The notes beneath the pieces were generated by a model, which worked only from the letters and a program-made list of their open reading frames with translations, searched no databases and was not told the DNA's origin. From Massilia phosphatilytica (GTDB taxonomy: Bacteria; Pseudomonadota; Gammaproteobacteria; Burkholderiales; Burkholderiaceae_D): DNA of 64,000 nt. Shown here piece after piece: positions 16,673-24,689 of the stretch. Both the position numbers and the translations under genes were made by a program. Each line of letters opens with the position of its first letter. The first letter of the stretch is position 1. Where the stretch lies: contig NZ_PUIP01000020.1 of assembly GCF_002968015.1 (NCBI RefSeq), positions 1 to 64,000 on the forward strand, read 5' to 3'.

Positions 16673-17445
16673 GCCTGTAGAAACGCCTCGGCCAAATTCG
16701 CGACCGCCGTCGTCGCCAGCAGGTTGTAATGCGTCGTCCCCGGCACGATCGCCAGCCGGGCGTCCGCGCGCAGCGAGCCGTCCAGCCCCGCGTCGCGCTG
16801 GCCCCCGCCGAGGGCCTTGTAGCATTCCAGGATGTGGTCCAGCGTGACCGCGTCCGCATCCGCGTACACCAGCATCGTGCGCGCCTGGATGCCGCTGACC
16901 TGCGGCATCCAGTCGTAGTCGCGGCTCTGCAATTCTCCCATCTTGCGGAAAGCCGTTTCCCAGTTCACCTTCGGATACAGCTTGCCCAGCGGCGACTGCG
17001 CCACGTGGGCGCCGATCTGCGCGGCTTGCGCGTCCATGTGGTCGAAGGCCGTGCGCACTTCCGGATAAAAGCCGGCGCGCCTGGCCGCCGCCGAGACGAC
17101 GATCAACCGGTCGACGACGTCCTGGTGCCGGATCGCCGTCTGCAGCGCGACCCCGCCGCCGAACGAATACCCCAGCAGGTCGGCCTTGCCGAGGCCGAGT
17201 TCCCGGATCACGCCGGCGACATCGTCCGCCAGCGTCTCGAAACGCAGCGGGCGGTCCACGTCCGGCGTGTGGCCGTGGCCCTGCAGGTGGATCGCGATCA
17301 CGCGGCGGCCCGCGGCCAGCGCGGCGATGTTCGGGCCGAACACTTCGCTGGCCATGATCCCGCCGTGCAGCAGCACGAGCGGTTTGCCGGTGCCGTGTTC
17401 TTCCACGTGGATCTGCATGCCGTTGACAGTGATGTGGGTGTTCAT
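16666..17445 (-). CDS. Alpha/beta hydrolase
   Basis: The 259-aa cytoplasmic protein has the complete alpha/beta-hydrolase pattern: HGG oxyanion loop (LLHGGIMAS), nucleophile elbow GYSFGG, an acid strand MLVYADADAVT, and the catalytic His in PGTTHYNLL. Substrate is not predictable; it could be an esterase or a proline-iminopeptidase-like enzyme. Its 3' end overlaps polA by seven bases on the other strand. The promoter region carries three TATGTT half-sites (17491-17523), suggesting repression by a DNA-binding dimer such as a TetR-type regulator. No such regulator gene is adjacent. Confidence 0.88.
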   Translation of the reverse strand: MNTHITVNGMQIHVEEHGTGKPLVLLHGGIMASEVFGPNIAALAAGRRVIAIHLQGHGHTPDVDRPLRFETLADDVAGVIRELGLGKADLLGYSFGGGVALQTAIRHQDVVDRLIVVSAAARRAGFYPEVRTAFDHMDAQAAQIGAHVAQSPLGKLYPKVNWETAFRKMGELQSRDYDWMPQVSGIQARTMLVYADADAVTLDHILECYKALGGGQRDAGLDGSLRADARLAIVPGTTHYNLLATTAVANLAEAFLQAQ

Positions 17446-17490
17446 GTGGGCTCCTCATAAGTGGGTGCCCTGAAGAATACTCAGCCATAT

Positions 17491-17523
17491 TATGTTGTCA
17501 AACATATCTTGTTCAGTATGTTT
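17491..17523. promoter_or_regulatory. Three alternating TATGTT half-sites upstream of the alpha/beta hydrolase
   Basis: TATGTT (17491-17496), AACATA within AAACATA (17500-17506) and TATGTTT (17517-17523) form two overlapping inverted repeats: TATGTT-N4-AACATA and AAACATA-N10-TATGTTT. They lie 46-78 bp upstream of the hydrolase start. The layout resembles an operator for a homodimeric repressor; the regulator is unknown. Confidence 0.5.
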
Positions 17524-17654
17524 GGACGGCTACCAAATGCTTCAGCTGTAAGCAAACGTTTCAATGTGCGTTGCTTAACATAAAAATTTCCAATCGGAAT
17601 GTATGTTGTATGTACCGTCCGTGATGAGACGGGCATCCATAAAAGGCACACACC

Positions 17655-18854
17655 ATGAACAAGACATTCCACCAAGCCGGGCTGCTGGCAGGCAGCGCTC
17701 TGATCGCAACCACTCTCGTCGCCTGCGGCGGCGGAGGAGGCGGTTCGGGCACGCCGACGTCGACGGCGTCCACGGGCACCCTGAGCGTCGCGCTGACCGA
17801 TGCGCCGGCCTGCGGTTTCGATGCCGTCAACGTCACGGTCAACAAGGTCCGCGTCAACGCCAGCGCCAGCGCGGGGGAGACGGACGCAGGCTGGACCGAC
17901 ATCACGCTCAACCCGGCCCGGAAGATCAACCTGCTGAACCTGACCAACGGCGTGCTCGACACGCTGGGCCAGACGCCGCTGGCGGCCGGGCATTACTCGC
18001 AGCTGCGCCTCGTGCTGGACGCGAACGCCAACACCGTCGTGCCGACGGGCGGCACCGAACAGGCGCTGGTGACGCCGAGCGCCACCCAGAGCGGCATCAA
18101 GCTGGTGAACGAGTTCGACGTCAAGGCCGGCCAGCAGGTCGACCTCGTGCTCGACTTCGACGCCTGCAAATCGGTGGTCACGCAAGGGAAGGGCCGCTAC
18201 CTGTTGAAACCCGTCGTGAAGGTCGTGCCGACGGCGGTCGTCGGCATTTCCGGCGTCGTGGCGCCGGCGCTGCTGGGCAGCCACGTGACCGTGTCGGCGC
18301 AGCAGAACGGCGTCGTGATCGCGTCCACCGTGCCGAATGCGACGACCGGCGAATTCTTCCTGTCGCACCTGGCGACCGGCAACTACGACGTCGTGATCAC
18401 GGCCGACGGCCATGCCGCCGGCGTGGTCGGCGCCGTGCCGGTGGCGGCCAGCGGCAGCACGGTCCTGAGCACCACGAGCGCGCCGCTCGACCTGCCCGCC
18501 GGCGCGACGGGTTCGATCGCAGGCACCGTGACGTTGCCCGCGAACGCCACCGAGGCGGCTTACGTGTCGGCGAAGCAGACGTTCGCCGCGGGACCGACGG
18601 TGACCGTCAGGTATGCCGGTGCCGACCTCTCGACCGGCGCCTACACGATCGCGAACCTGCCCGTCACGGCGCCGCGGTACGCCGTCTACAGCGCGACCTT
18701 GCCGCTGAGCTTCACGGCAGCGACGACGGTCCTGCCGGGCGTGGGCAAGTACCGTGTCGAAGCGGCCGGCACGGGCTACACGACCAAGGCCATCGACGTC
18801 GTCGATATCTCGACGGCCAACGCGACCAAGGTCGATTTCACGCTGGCGCCGTAA
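17655..18854 (+). CDS. DUF4382-domain lipoprotein
   Basis: The 399-aa lipoprotein has the lipobox LVAC with Cys24 followed by a glycine-rich linker. Residues about 38-190 are a DUF4382 domain (GTLSVALTDAPACGFDAVNVTVNKVRV, AAGHYSQLRLVLD, VDLVLDFDACKSVV). After that come Ig-like or carboxypeptidase-regulatory-type repeats (GISGVVAPALLGSHVTVSA, GNYDVVITADGHA, GSIAGTVTLPA, KYRVEAAGTGY). No enzyme motif is visible. Its place is the outer or inner membrane surface. It stands alone, with a 73-bp gap to the dienelactone hydrolase gene. Function unknown. Confidence 0.85.
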   Translation: MNKTFHQAGLLAGSALIATTLVACGGGGGGSGTPTSTASTGTLSVALTDAPACGFDAVNVTVNKVRVNASASAGETDAGWTDITLNPARKINLLNLTNGVLDTLGQTPLAAGHYSQLRLVLDANANTVVPTGGTEQALVTPSATQSGIKLVNEFDVKAGQQVDLVLDFDACKSVVTQGKGRYLLKPVVKVVPTAVVGISGVVAPALLGSHVTVSAQQNGVVIASTVPNATTGEFFLSHLATGNYDVVITADGHAAGVVGAVPVAASGSTVLSTTSAPLDLPAGATGSIAGTVTLPANATEAAYVSAKQTFAAGPTVTVRYAGADLSTGAYTIANLPVTAPRYAVYSATLPLSFTAATTVLPGVGKYRVEAAGTGYTTKAIDVVDISTANATKVDFTLAP

Positions 18855-18927
18855 GCGTACCGGGCAAGCGGTCCGCCGCCGCCGCTGCTAAGATAGCAAG
18901 CCTTTCATGACACAACGAAGGCAGGCG

Positions 18928-19734
18928 ATGAACGACAACGCAAGCGGCTTCGCGGCGGCCGCCCAACCGATCGCGGCGCAGTCCGTGATCCACACCGATG
19001 CCGGCGGCCTCGCCGTCGGCACGATCCACCTGGTGGTCGACGGCCAGGACGTCCCTGTCTATGCCGCCCGCCCGGACGGGCAGGACAAGCTTCCGGTCAT
19101 GATCGTCGTGTCCGAGATCTTCGGCCTGCACGAGCACATCGCCGACGTGGCGCGCCGCTTCGCCAGGCAGGGCTACCTAACCCTGGCCCCCGATTTCTTC
19201 ATCCGCCAGGGCGACCCGTCCACGATCCCCGACATCCCGACGCTCATGGCGCGCATCGTCCGCAAGGTGCCGGACGCCCAGGTGATGGGCGACATCGATG
19301 CCTGCGTGACCTGGGCCGCGCAGAATGGAGGCGACGTCGAGCGGCTCGGCGTCAACGGCTTTTGCTGGGGCGGGCGCATGACGTGGCTGTACGCGGCACA
19401 CAACCCGCGCGTGAAGGCGGCCGTGGCGTGGTACGGCAAGCTGGTGGCCGATCCGAATCCGCCGGGCCAGCCGCATCACCCCATCGACATCGCACCGACG
19501 CTCACCGTCCCCGTGCTCGGCCTGTACGGCGCGCAGGACACCGGCATTCCGGTCGCCACGGTCGAACAGATGACGGCCGCCCTCGGCCAGGGCACGAGCG
19601 ATTCCGCGATCGTCGTCTACCCGGATGCCGGCCACGCCTTCCACGCCGACTACCGCCCCACCTATAACGCGAAGGATGCCCGCGACGGCTTCGTCCGCGC
19701 GCTGGCCTGGTTCCGCGAACACGGCGTCGGCTGA
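18928..19734 (+). CDS. Dienelactone hydrolase family protein
   Basis: The 268-aa alpha/beta hydrolase uses a cysteine nucleophile in GFCWGG; the acid is in LYGAQDTGIP and the His in DAGHAFHAD. This is the triad of dienelactone hydrolases, which open lactone rings in chloroaromatic degradation, although many genomic members have no known substrate. ATG 18928 fits the GAAGGCAGG at 18917-18925 better than the ATG at 18907. No aromatic ring-cleavage gene is nearby. The stop codon overlaps a promoter that probably drives the ZIP transporter gene. Confidence 0.9.
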   Translation: MNDNASGFAAAAQPIAAQSVIHTDAGGLAVGTIHLVVDGQDVPVYAARPDGQDKLPVMIVVSEIFGLHEHIADVARRFARQGYLTLAPDFFIRQGDPSTIPDIPTLMARIVRKVPDAQVMGDIDACVTWAAQNGGDVERLGVNGFCWGGRMTWLYAAHNPRVKAAVAWYGKLVADPNPPGQPHHPIDIAPTLTVPVLGLYGAQDTGIPVATVEQMTAALGQGTSDSAIVVYPDAGHAFHADYRPTYNAKDARDGFVRALAWFREHGVG

Positions 19735-19759
19735 CGGCGCCACGCCGTCGGGTTACAAT
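19731..19759 (+). promoter_or_regulatory. Predicted sigma-70 promoter of the ZIP transporter gene
   Basis: CTGACG (19731-19736) and TACAAT (19754-19759) are separated by 17 bp and match the consensus at four and five of six positions. The predicted transcription start, near 19766, lies downstream of the only in-frame ATG upstream (19676), which supports translation starting at the ATC at 19820. Confidence 0.5.
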
Positions 19760-19819
19760 CAGCGGTTTGCGCCGCGGGCGTGTGCATCCGCGCGCCCCAA
19801 GAACAACAAGAGGCTTCAG

Positions 19820-20593
19820 ATCGACCCGATTCTCATCTCCATCCTGCTGGCCACCGGCCTGGCGGGCGTGGTCAGCATCACGGCCGCCGCGGTGTTTTCG
19901 TTCACCTTGCTGGCGAAGGTCGTCGAACGCATGGTCAGCCTGTCGGTCGGCATCATGCTCTCGACGTCGCTGCTGCACGCGCTGCCGGAGGCGTTCGAGT
20001 CGAAGGCCGATACGCATGCGCTGTTCGCCACCCTGCTGGGCGGCCTGCTCGCGTTCTTCCTGCTGGAGAAGGTGGCACTGCTGCGCCATTCGCACCACCA
20101 TGAGGGCGACGGGCACCATCACGCGCACGGCCACGACGCGCGCCAGGCCGGCCGCGCCGGCTGGATGATCCTGATCGGCGACGGCATGCACAACTTCACG
20201 GACGGCATCCTGATCGCGGCGGCCTTCCTCGCCAATCCGCAACTGGGCATCGTCACGGGCGTGGCCATCATCGCCCACGAGATCCCGCAGGAGATCGGCG
20301 ACTTCATCGTGCTGCTGAACGCCGGCTTCTCGCGCGTGCGCGCCTACGTGTTCAACCTGTTGTGCAGCCTCCTGGCCGTCCTGGGCGGGATCCTCGGGTA
20401 TGCGACGCTGGACCGCGCCAGCGACCTGATTCCGTACGTGCTGGTGTTCGCCTCGTCCGGCTTCATCTACATCGCCGTGAGCGACCTGATGCCCCAGATG
20501 CAGCGCCGGGCCACCGTGCGCGAATCGATCCCGCAAGTCCTGCTGATCGGCCTCGGCGTCGTCATCGTGCTGTTCCTGACGCACGGCCATTAA
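19820..20593 (+). CDS. ZIP-family metal transporter with a probable ATC start codon
   Basis: The 257-aa inner-membrane protein moves divalent metal such as Zn into the cytoplasm. About eight membrane segments are seen. A histidine-rich loop (HSHHHEGDGHHHAHGHD) lies between segments III and IV. The transport motifs are GDGMHNFTDGILIAAAF in IV and IIAHEIPQEIGDF in V. Between the previous gene and the first membrane segment the frame contains no ATG, GTG or TTG. The best start is ATC at 19820, which sits exactly where homologues would have ATG before D-P-I-L. It is preceded by AAGAGG (19808-19813) at a 6-base spacing. The alternative ATG at 19676 lies inside the preceding gene and upstream of the predicted promoter. 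Confidence 0.85.
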   Translation: MDPILISILLATGLAGVVSITAAAVFSFTLLAKVVERMVSLSVGIMLSTSLLHALPEAFESKADTHALFATLLGGLLAFFLLEKVALLRHSHHHEGDGHHHAHGHDARQAGRAGWMILIGDGMHNFTDGILIAAAFLANPQLGIVTGVAIIAHEIPQEIGDFIVLLNAGFSRVRAYVFNLLCSLLAVLGGILGYATLDRASDLIPYVLVFASSGFIYIAVSDLMPQMQRRATVRESIPQVLLIGLGVVIVLFLTHGH

Positions 20594-20617
20594 GATACGA
20601 AACGCTGCGCCTGTCGG

Positions 20618-20647
20618 TTGACAGGCCGATTCCTTGCATCCTATGCT
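20618..20647 (+). promoter_or_regulatory. Strong predicted promoter for the 47-aa and 152-aa genes
   Basis: A perfect TTGACA (20618-20623) and a TATGCT (20642-20647) are separated by 18 bp. They lie 35 bp upstream of the small membrane protein start. Confidence 0.6.
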
Positions 20648-20682
20648 GAGCCGTTAGCTGAACGGACGTCGCGGAGGTTGCT

Positions 20683-20826
20683 ATGGCAAGGGTGGTGAGT
20701 GAGCTGATAGGTGCGTTGCGCGAGAAGCCGTCGCGCTTCGCCTACGTGGTCGTGGCCCTCGTGCTGTCGGTCGTGTTGTTCACGCTGGCGGACTTCCTGC
20801 CCGCCCCGTATGACTTCAGTCGTTGA
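20683..20826 (+). CDS. 47-aa single-span membrane protein
   Basis: A short gene starting at ATG 20683 behind GGAGG (20673-20677) and a consensus-like promoter. The product has a charged N terminus (MARVVSELIGALREKPSRFAY), one hydrophobic segment (VVVALVLSVVLFTLADFL) and a short tail ending in YDFSR. Its stop codon overlaps the ATG of the next gene (TGATG), so both are probably translated together. No family is recognised. It could be a small regulator or partner of a membrane complex, but nothing in the sequence decides this. Confidence 0.6.
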   Translation: MARVVSELIGALREKPSRFAYVVVALVLSVVLFTLADFLPAPYDFSR

Positions 20827-21284
20827 TGTTCCCCGTGCCGCTTGCCCTGCGCGTCCTGTGCGCATGCGCCTGCGCGTTCGGTGCCGCGGCCGCCCATGCC
20901 GTCTGTCTGGACGGTAAGCCTTCCATCGAACAGGAATTTCGCGACAGTGCCATCGTCGCTGTCGGCGTCGCCGGTGCCGCGCGCGACGTCAGTGTTCCCG
21001 ACGATCCCGCGGGCATCGATCATACGGTCTACACGGTGCGGCTGACGCGCGTCTTCAAGGGCGCCCCGGCCGGACGTGCGATCGAACTCGTCTCCCCGAA
21101 CACCAGCGCCAGGTTCCCGCTGGAGCCGGGCGTTGCGTACCTGCTGTTCGTCGGGGAGGGGCAAGACGGGGCGTATGTCGGCAATTGCGGCTGGTCGGGC
21201 GCCGTGCGCGACAAGGGAACCGGCGCCGTGCTGCGCCGCGTGGAGGCGATCGCGGTGCGCGCGCGGCGCACCGGATCGCGCTGA
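20826..21284 (+). CDS. Small secreted protein, function unknown
   Basis: The 152-aa product starts at ATG 20826, overlapping the stop of the 47-aa gene (a TTG at 20823 is also possible). A signal peptide (LRVLCACACAFGAAAAHA) is followed by a mature domain of about 120 residues with paired cysteines near both ends (AVCLDGKPS and VGNCGWSG). The strand-like segments YTVRLTRVFKGAPAGRAIELVSP and GVAYLLFVGEG recall the netrin/TIMP-like beta-barrel layout found in many small secreted bacterial proteins; this is a weak fold guess. Periplasmic. It is convergent with the sulfurtransferase gene 9 bp away. Confidence 0.65.
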   Translation: MFPVPLALRVLCACACAFGAAAAHAVCLDGKPSIEQEFRDSAIVAVGVAGAARDVSVPDDPAGIDHTVYTVRLTRVFKGAPAGRAIELVSPNTSARFPLEPGVAYLLFVGEGQDGAYVGNCGWSGAVRDKGTGAVLRRVEAIAVRARRTGSR

Positions 21285-21292
21285 GGCCCCGG

Positions 21293-22171
21293 TCAGGCGT
21301 TGCCCGTGGCGACGGCCCGCTGCGGATCCGCCGTCCACTCGCTCCACGATCCCGGATACAGCGCCGCACCCGGCATCCCGGCCACTTCCAGTGCCAGCAG
21401 GTTGTGGCAGGCCGTCACGCCGGAGCCGCACTGCATGATGGTGTCCCGCGGATCGCCCACCGCCACGCCCAGTTCCGCTTTCAGCTGATCCGGCGCCTTG
21501 AAGCGGCCGTCCGGCTGCAGGTTGTCCTTGAAGAAGCGGTTCTTCGCGCCCGGGATATGGCCGCCGACCGGGTCGATCGTCTCGTTCTCGCCGCGGAAGC
21601 GGTCCGGCGCGCGCGCGTCCACGATTGTCTTGCCGCCGTGTTCCACGTTATGCAGGATCGCGGCCACGTCGACGGTCGTCACGAGGGCAGGGCGGGAAGC
21701 GATACTGCCGCGGGCACGGGGTGCCGGCGCGTCGGCGGTGACGGCTTGTCCTGCCGCCTGCCAGGCGGGCAGGCCGCCATCCAGCACGGCGACGGCGCCG
21801 TGGCCGACCCAGCGCAGCATCCACCACAGGCGCGCGGCGTACATGCCGCCGTGCGCGTCGTACGCGACGACTTGCGTGTCGTCGTCCACGCCCCAGCCGC
21901 GCAGCAGTTCGATGAACGCATCCTTCTCCGGCAGCGGATGGCGGCCGCGGAAGTTGCCGGCGGCGTCGCGCTTGGCGCCCGACAGTTCCGTCTCCATGTC
22001 GGCGAAGACGGCGCCCGGGATGTGGCCGGCCGCATAGGCGTCGCGGCCGGCGGCGAGGTTCATGAGGTCGTGGCGGCAGTCGACGACGACCCATTTGGGG
22101 TCATTCACGCGTGGGTCGTTGATGTGCGCTGCCAGTGCGGCGGGTTCGATCAGGGTCGTGTAATTGGACAT
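21293..22171 (-). CDS. sseA: 3-mercaptopyruvate/thiosulfate sulfurtransferase
   Basis: The 292-aa enzyme has two rhodanese domains. The N-terminal one is inactive (VVDCRHDL, DGGLPAWQAAG). The C-terminal one holds the active Cys248 in the loop CGSGVT, which is typical of 3-mercaptopyruvate sulfurtransferases (thiosulfate types usually have CRxGxT/R). It transfers sulfur from mercaptopyruvate to cyanide or thiols in the cytoplasm. It is the last of three closely spaced minus-strand genes (Rieske oxygenase, DMT exporter, sulfurtransferase) with gaps of 13 and 9 bp. Confidence 0.9.
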   Translation of the reverse strand: MSNYTTLIEPAALAAHINDPRVNDPKWVVVDCRHDLMNLAAGRDAYAAGHIPGAVFADMETELSGAKRDAAGNFRGRHPLPEKDAFIELLRGWGVDDDTQVVAYDAHGGMYAARLWWMLRWVGHGAVAVLDGGLPAWQAAGQAVTADAPAPRARGSIASRPALVTTVDVAAILHNVEHGGKTIVDARAPDRFRGENETIDPVGGHIPGAKNRFFKDNLQPDGRFKAPDQLKAELGVAVGDPRDTIMQCGSGVTACHNLLALEVAGMPGAALYPGSWSEWTADPQRAVATGNA

Positions 22172-22180
22172 GGCGCTCCT

Positions 22181-23092
22181 TTATTCGCTGGCGATGGGGT
22201 CGGTTTCCTTGACGACGGCGCCGCGCGCCGTGCGCGTCGTATTGTAGAACGTCGCGGCGATCCCGGAGGCGAGGATCACGCCCATGCCCAGCCAGACGTG
22301 CCAGTCGAACACGTCGCCCCACAGCACCATGCCCCACAGGCTGGAAAAGACGATGCCCGTGTATTGCAGGTTGGCGACGACGAGCACCTTGCCGATGCGG
22401 TAGGCGCGCGTCATCGCGATCTGGGCGAACAGGCCGCTGGCGGCGATCGCCAGCAGCAGGCCGATGCCGTGCCACGACTGCGGGCGGAACGTACTCATAC
22501 CGTTGCCGAGCAGCGAGCCGACGAGGCCCGCCAGGCCCATCGTGACGGAAAAATAGAACACGACGCGGTATTCCGGCTCGCCCATCTGGCCGAGGCGGCG
22601 CACCTGCATGTAGGCCATCGCGGCGATCACGGACGAGCCGATGGCAACGAGGCCGCCGACCCATTCATGGGTCTCGACGGCCGGCCGCAGCACGAGCGTC
22701 ACGCCGACGAAGCTCATGGTGATGGCGAGGGCCAGCGGCCATTCGGGCAAGCCCTTGCCGCGCCACCAGCCGGTGACGAACATATAGGTGGCGAGCCAGA
22801 TCGGCGCCATGTAGTTGAGGGTGACGGCGGTCGCCAGCGGCAGCTTCGCGATCGCGTAGAACCACATCCACAGCGAGACAACGCCGACGACGCTGCGCCA
22901 CAGGTGTTCTTTCGGGAAGGGAGTCTTGAACGAACCGCCCTGCAGGCGGATCATCGGGAACAGCAGCAGGGCGCCGATGAAACCCCGGTACATCACGATT
23001 TCCGAGGTCGAGTAGAGCGAGGAAGCCAGCTTCACTGCCGCGCCCATGGCGGCGAACAGGAAGCTGGCGAACAACATCCAGAGTGGGGCCAT
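22181..23092 (-). CDS. DMT-superfamily (EamA) transporter
   Basis: The 303-aa inner-membrane protein has about ten membrane segments in two EamA repeats (LFASFLFAAMGAAVKL and YRGFIGALLLFPMIRL in the first; VGGLVAIGSSVIAAMAY and VVANLQYTGIVFSSLWGMVLWGD in the second). Members export amino acids, nucleosides or other metabolites; the substrate is unknown. It is the middle gene of the Rieske-DMT-sulfurtransferase unit, so it may move a sulfur or aromatic compound handled by its neighbours, which is an inference from order alone. Confidence 0.9.
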   Translation of the reverse strand: MAPLWMLFASFLFAAMGAAVKLASSLYSTSEIVMYRGFIGALLLFPMIRLQGGSFKTPFPKEHLWRSVVGVVSLWMWFYAIAKLPLATAVTLNYMAPIWLATYMFVTGWWRGKGLPEWPLALAITMSFVGVTLVLRPAVETHEWVGGLVAIGSSVIAAMAYMQVRRLGQMGEPEYRVVFYFSVTMGLAGLVGSLLGNGMSTFRPQSWHGIGLLLAIAASGLFAQIAMTRAYRIGKVLVVANLQYTGIVFSSLWGMVLWGDVFDWHVWLGMGVILASGIAATFYNTTRTARGAVVKETDPIASE

Positions 23093-23105
23093 CAGCGACG
23101 AACCA

Positions 23106-24221
23106 TCACATGCCCGGAGGAATATTGTCGAGCTTGCTCCGATACCACTCGTGGAAGTGCTGCATGCCGTCTTCCATCGGCGACTGGTACGGACCCGCCT
23201 CGGTCACGCCGCGCTCCATCAGCACCTTGCGGCCGGCGTCCATGCGCAGGGCGATCTCGTCGTCCTCCACGCATGTCTCCATGTACGCGGCGCGTTCCGC
23301 ATCGACGAAGTCGCGCTCGAACAGGACGAATTCTTCCGGATAGTAGAACTCGACGACGTTGCGCGTCTTCTGCGGGCCCAGCGGCCACAGGGTCGACACG
23401 ACCAGCACGTTCGGATACCACTCGACCATGATGTTCGGATACAGGGTCAGCCAGATCGCGCCATATTTCGGTGCCTGGCCGTTGTTGAACTTCAGGACCT
23501 GTTCCTGCCATTTTTTATAGGCCGGCGAGCCGGACTTCTGCAGGCCGCGATGCACGCCGACGGTCTGGACGCTGTAGTCCGGACCGAATTCCCAGCGCAG
23601 GTCGTCGCAGCTGACGAAGTTGCCCAGGCCCGGGTGGAACGGCTCGACGTGGTAATCCTCCAGGTAGACCTCGATGAAGGTCTTCCAGTTGTAGTCGCAC
23701 TCGTGCACTTCGACGTGGTCGAACATGTAGCCCGAGAAATCCAGGTCCTTCGTCACGGACATGTTTTTCAGCTTGTCCATCACGTTGTAGCCGTTCTGTT
23801 CGAACAGCAGGCCGTTCCAGTTCTGCAGCGGCGTCCTGGACAGGTTCAGGCAAGGCGTGTCCGCGAAATGCGGTGCGCCGATCAGCTCGCCCTTGAGGTC
23901 GTAGGTCCAGCGGTGCAACGGGCAGACGATATTCTTGGCATTGCCGCGGCCGTTGAACATCAGGGCCTGGCGGTGGCGGCAGACGTTCGACATCAGTTCG
24001 ATGCCCTGCGCGTTGCGTACCAACATGCGACCCTCGTTCTCCGATTTCAGGGTCGCGAAATCGCCCTTCTCGGGAACCATCAACTCGTGCCCGACGTAGC
24101 GGGGCCCCTTGAGAAACAATTGCTGCAATTCACGCTGCAACAGCGCGTCGTCGAAGTAGACAGTTACCGGAAGCTGGGCGAGCGAACGCGCCAGCTTGGC
24201 GTGGGTAGCCAGATCGGACAT
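23106..24221 (-). CDS. Rieske non-heme iron oxygenase, alpha subunit
   Basis: The 371-aa protein carries a Rieske [2Fe-2S] site, CRH at about residue 81 and CPLH about 17 residues later, followed by a catalytic domain with the mononuclear iron ligands in EVYLEDYHVEPFHPGL. It would hydroxylate or demethylate a small organic substrate using electrons from a separate reductase, which is not encoded here. A run of G residues precedes the ATG (GGGGGGTTGGG). It heads a three-gene minus-strand unit and has a 468-bp gene-free region upstream. The closest recalled relatives are single-component-type alpha subunits acting on quaternary amines or aromatic acids; the substrate is not resolved. Confidence 0.88.
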   Translation of the reverse strand: MSDLATHAKLARSLAQLPVTVYFDDALLQRELQQLFLKGPRYVGHELMVPEKGDFATLKSENEGRMLVRNAQGIELMSNVCRHRQALMFNGRGNAKNIVCPLHRWTYDLKGELIGAPHFADTPCLNLSRTPLQNWNGLLFEQNGYNVMDKLKNMSVTKDLDFSGYMFDHVEVHECDYNWKTFIEVYLEDYHVEPFHPGLGNFVSCDDLRWEFGPDYSVQTVGVHRGLQKSGSPAYKKWQEQVLKFNNGQAPKYGAIWLTLYPNIMVEWYPNVLVVSTLWPLGPQKTRNVVEFYYPEEFVLFERDFVDAERAAYMETCVEDDEIALRMDAGRKVLMERGVTEAGPYQSPMEDGMQHFHEWYRSKLDNIPPGM

Positions 24222-24689
24222 CCCAACCCCCCTTTACAGAATTTCAGCCAAAGAAGAGAAAGAATCCGAGAACCAGTATTTTTAGGGGAGCATCGAGATT
24301 TCCAGGGCGAGCCGCAACGTGGTCGAGCGGGCGCGCCCGAGGCGTCGTATCCCGACCAACACTGCTGCCGCTTATTCGGAGTTCTCGCTCCTTTAAAGAG
24401 CGGAATACGGTATTTCGGAGACAGAACCGGAGATTATAGCCTGTAAAAGGCCCCCCAGTCCCGGACCCGCGCGGGATTGTGGTACATGGGTATTCAAAAA
24501 TTGCCTAAACGGCATCGTTTCCATGAATCCCGAGGCGCTTTGCGATAAAATGTATCCTTGCTTGCAAGTTGGCGGCGACAGGCGCACCGTTCATGTCGAA
24601 ACAGGATTGTTTAGAATAAGCGATTAGACTGGCACGCCGCGCACGGGTTGCGCGCGGTGTCGTCCGGCCCCGAATCGATCAAACTCATT
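24222..24689. other. 468-bp intergenic region between divergent Rieske operon and xseB
   Basis: No convincing gene is present. The left part must hold the promoter of the Rieske operon. An inverted repeat CGCTC-CTTTAAA-GAGCG lies near 24388-24404, flanked by two copies of TTCGGAG (about 24376 and 24413). The right part contains TAGAAT (24612-24617), a weak -10 candidate for xseB-ispA-dxs. A 64-codon open frame on the minus strand (24393-24587) has no ribosome-binding site and looks spurious. The base composition is less GC-rich than in the neighbouring genes. Confidence 0.6.

Noticed and set aside
13895-17488. A 1197-codon open frame on the minus strand across polA and the hydrolase gene.
   Set aside because: It is the antisense of polA, with no family motifs, low-complexity Arg/Val/His/Asp composition and no ribosome-binding site. 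High GC keeps antisense frames open.
24393-24587. A 64-codon minus-strand frame in the large intergenic region.
   Set aside because: There is no ribosome-binding site, no recognisable composition, and it overlaps hairpin-forming sequence.
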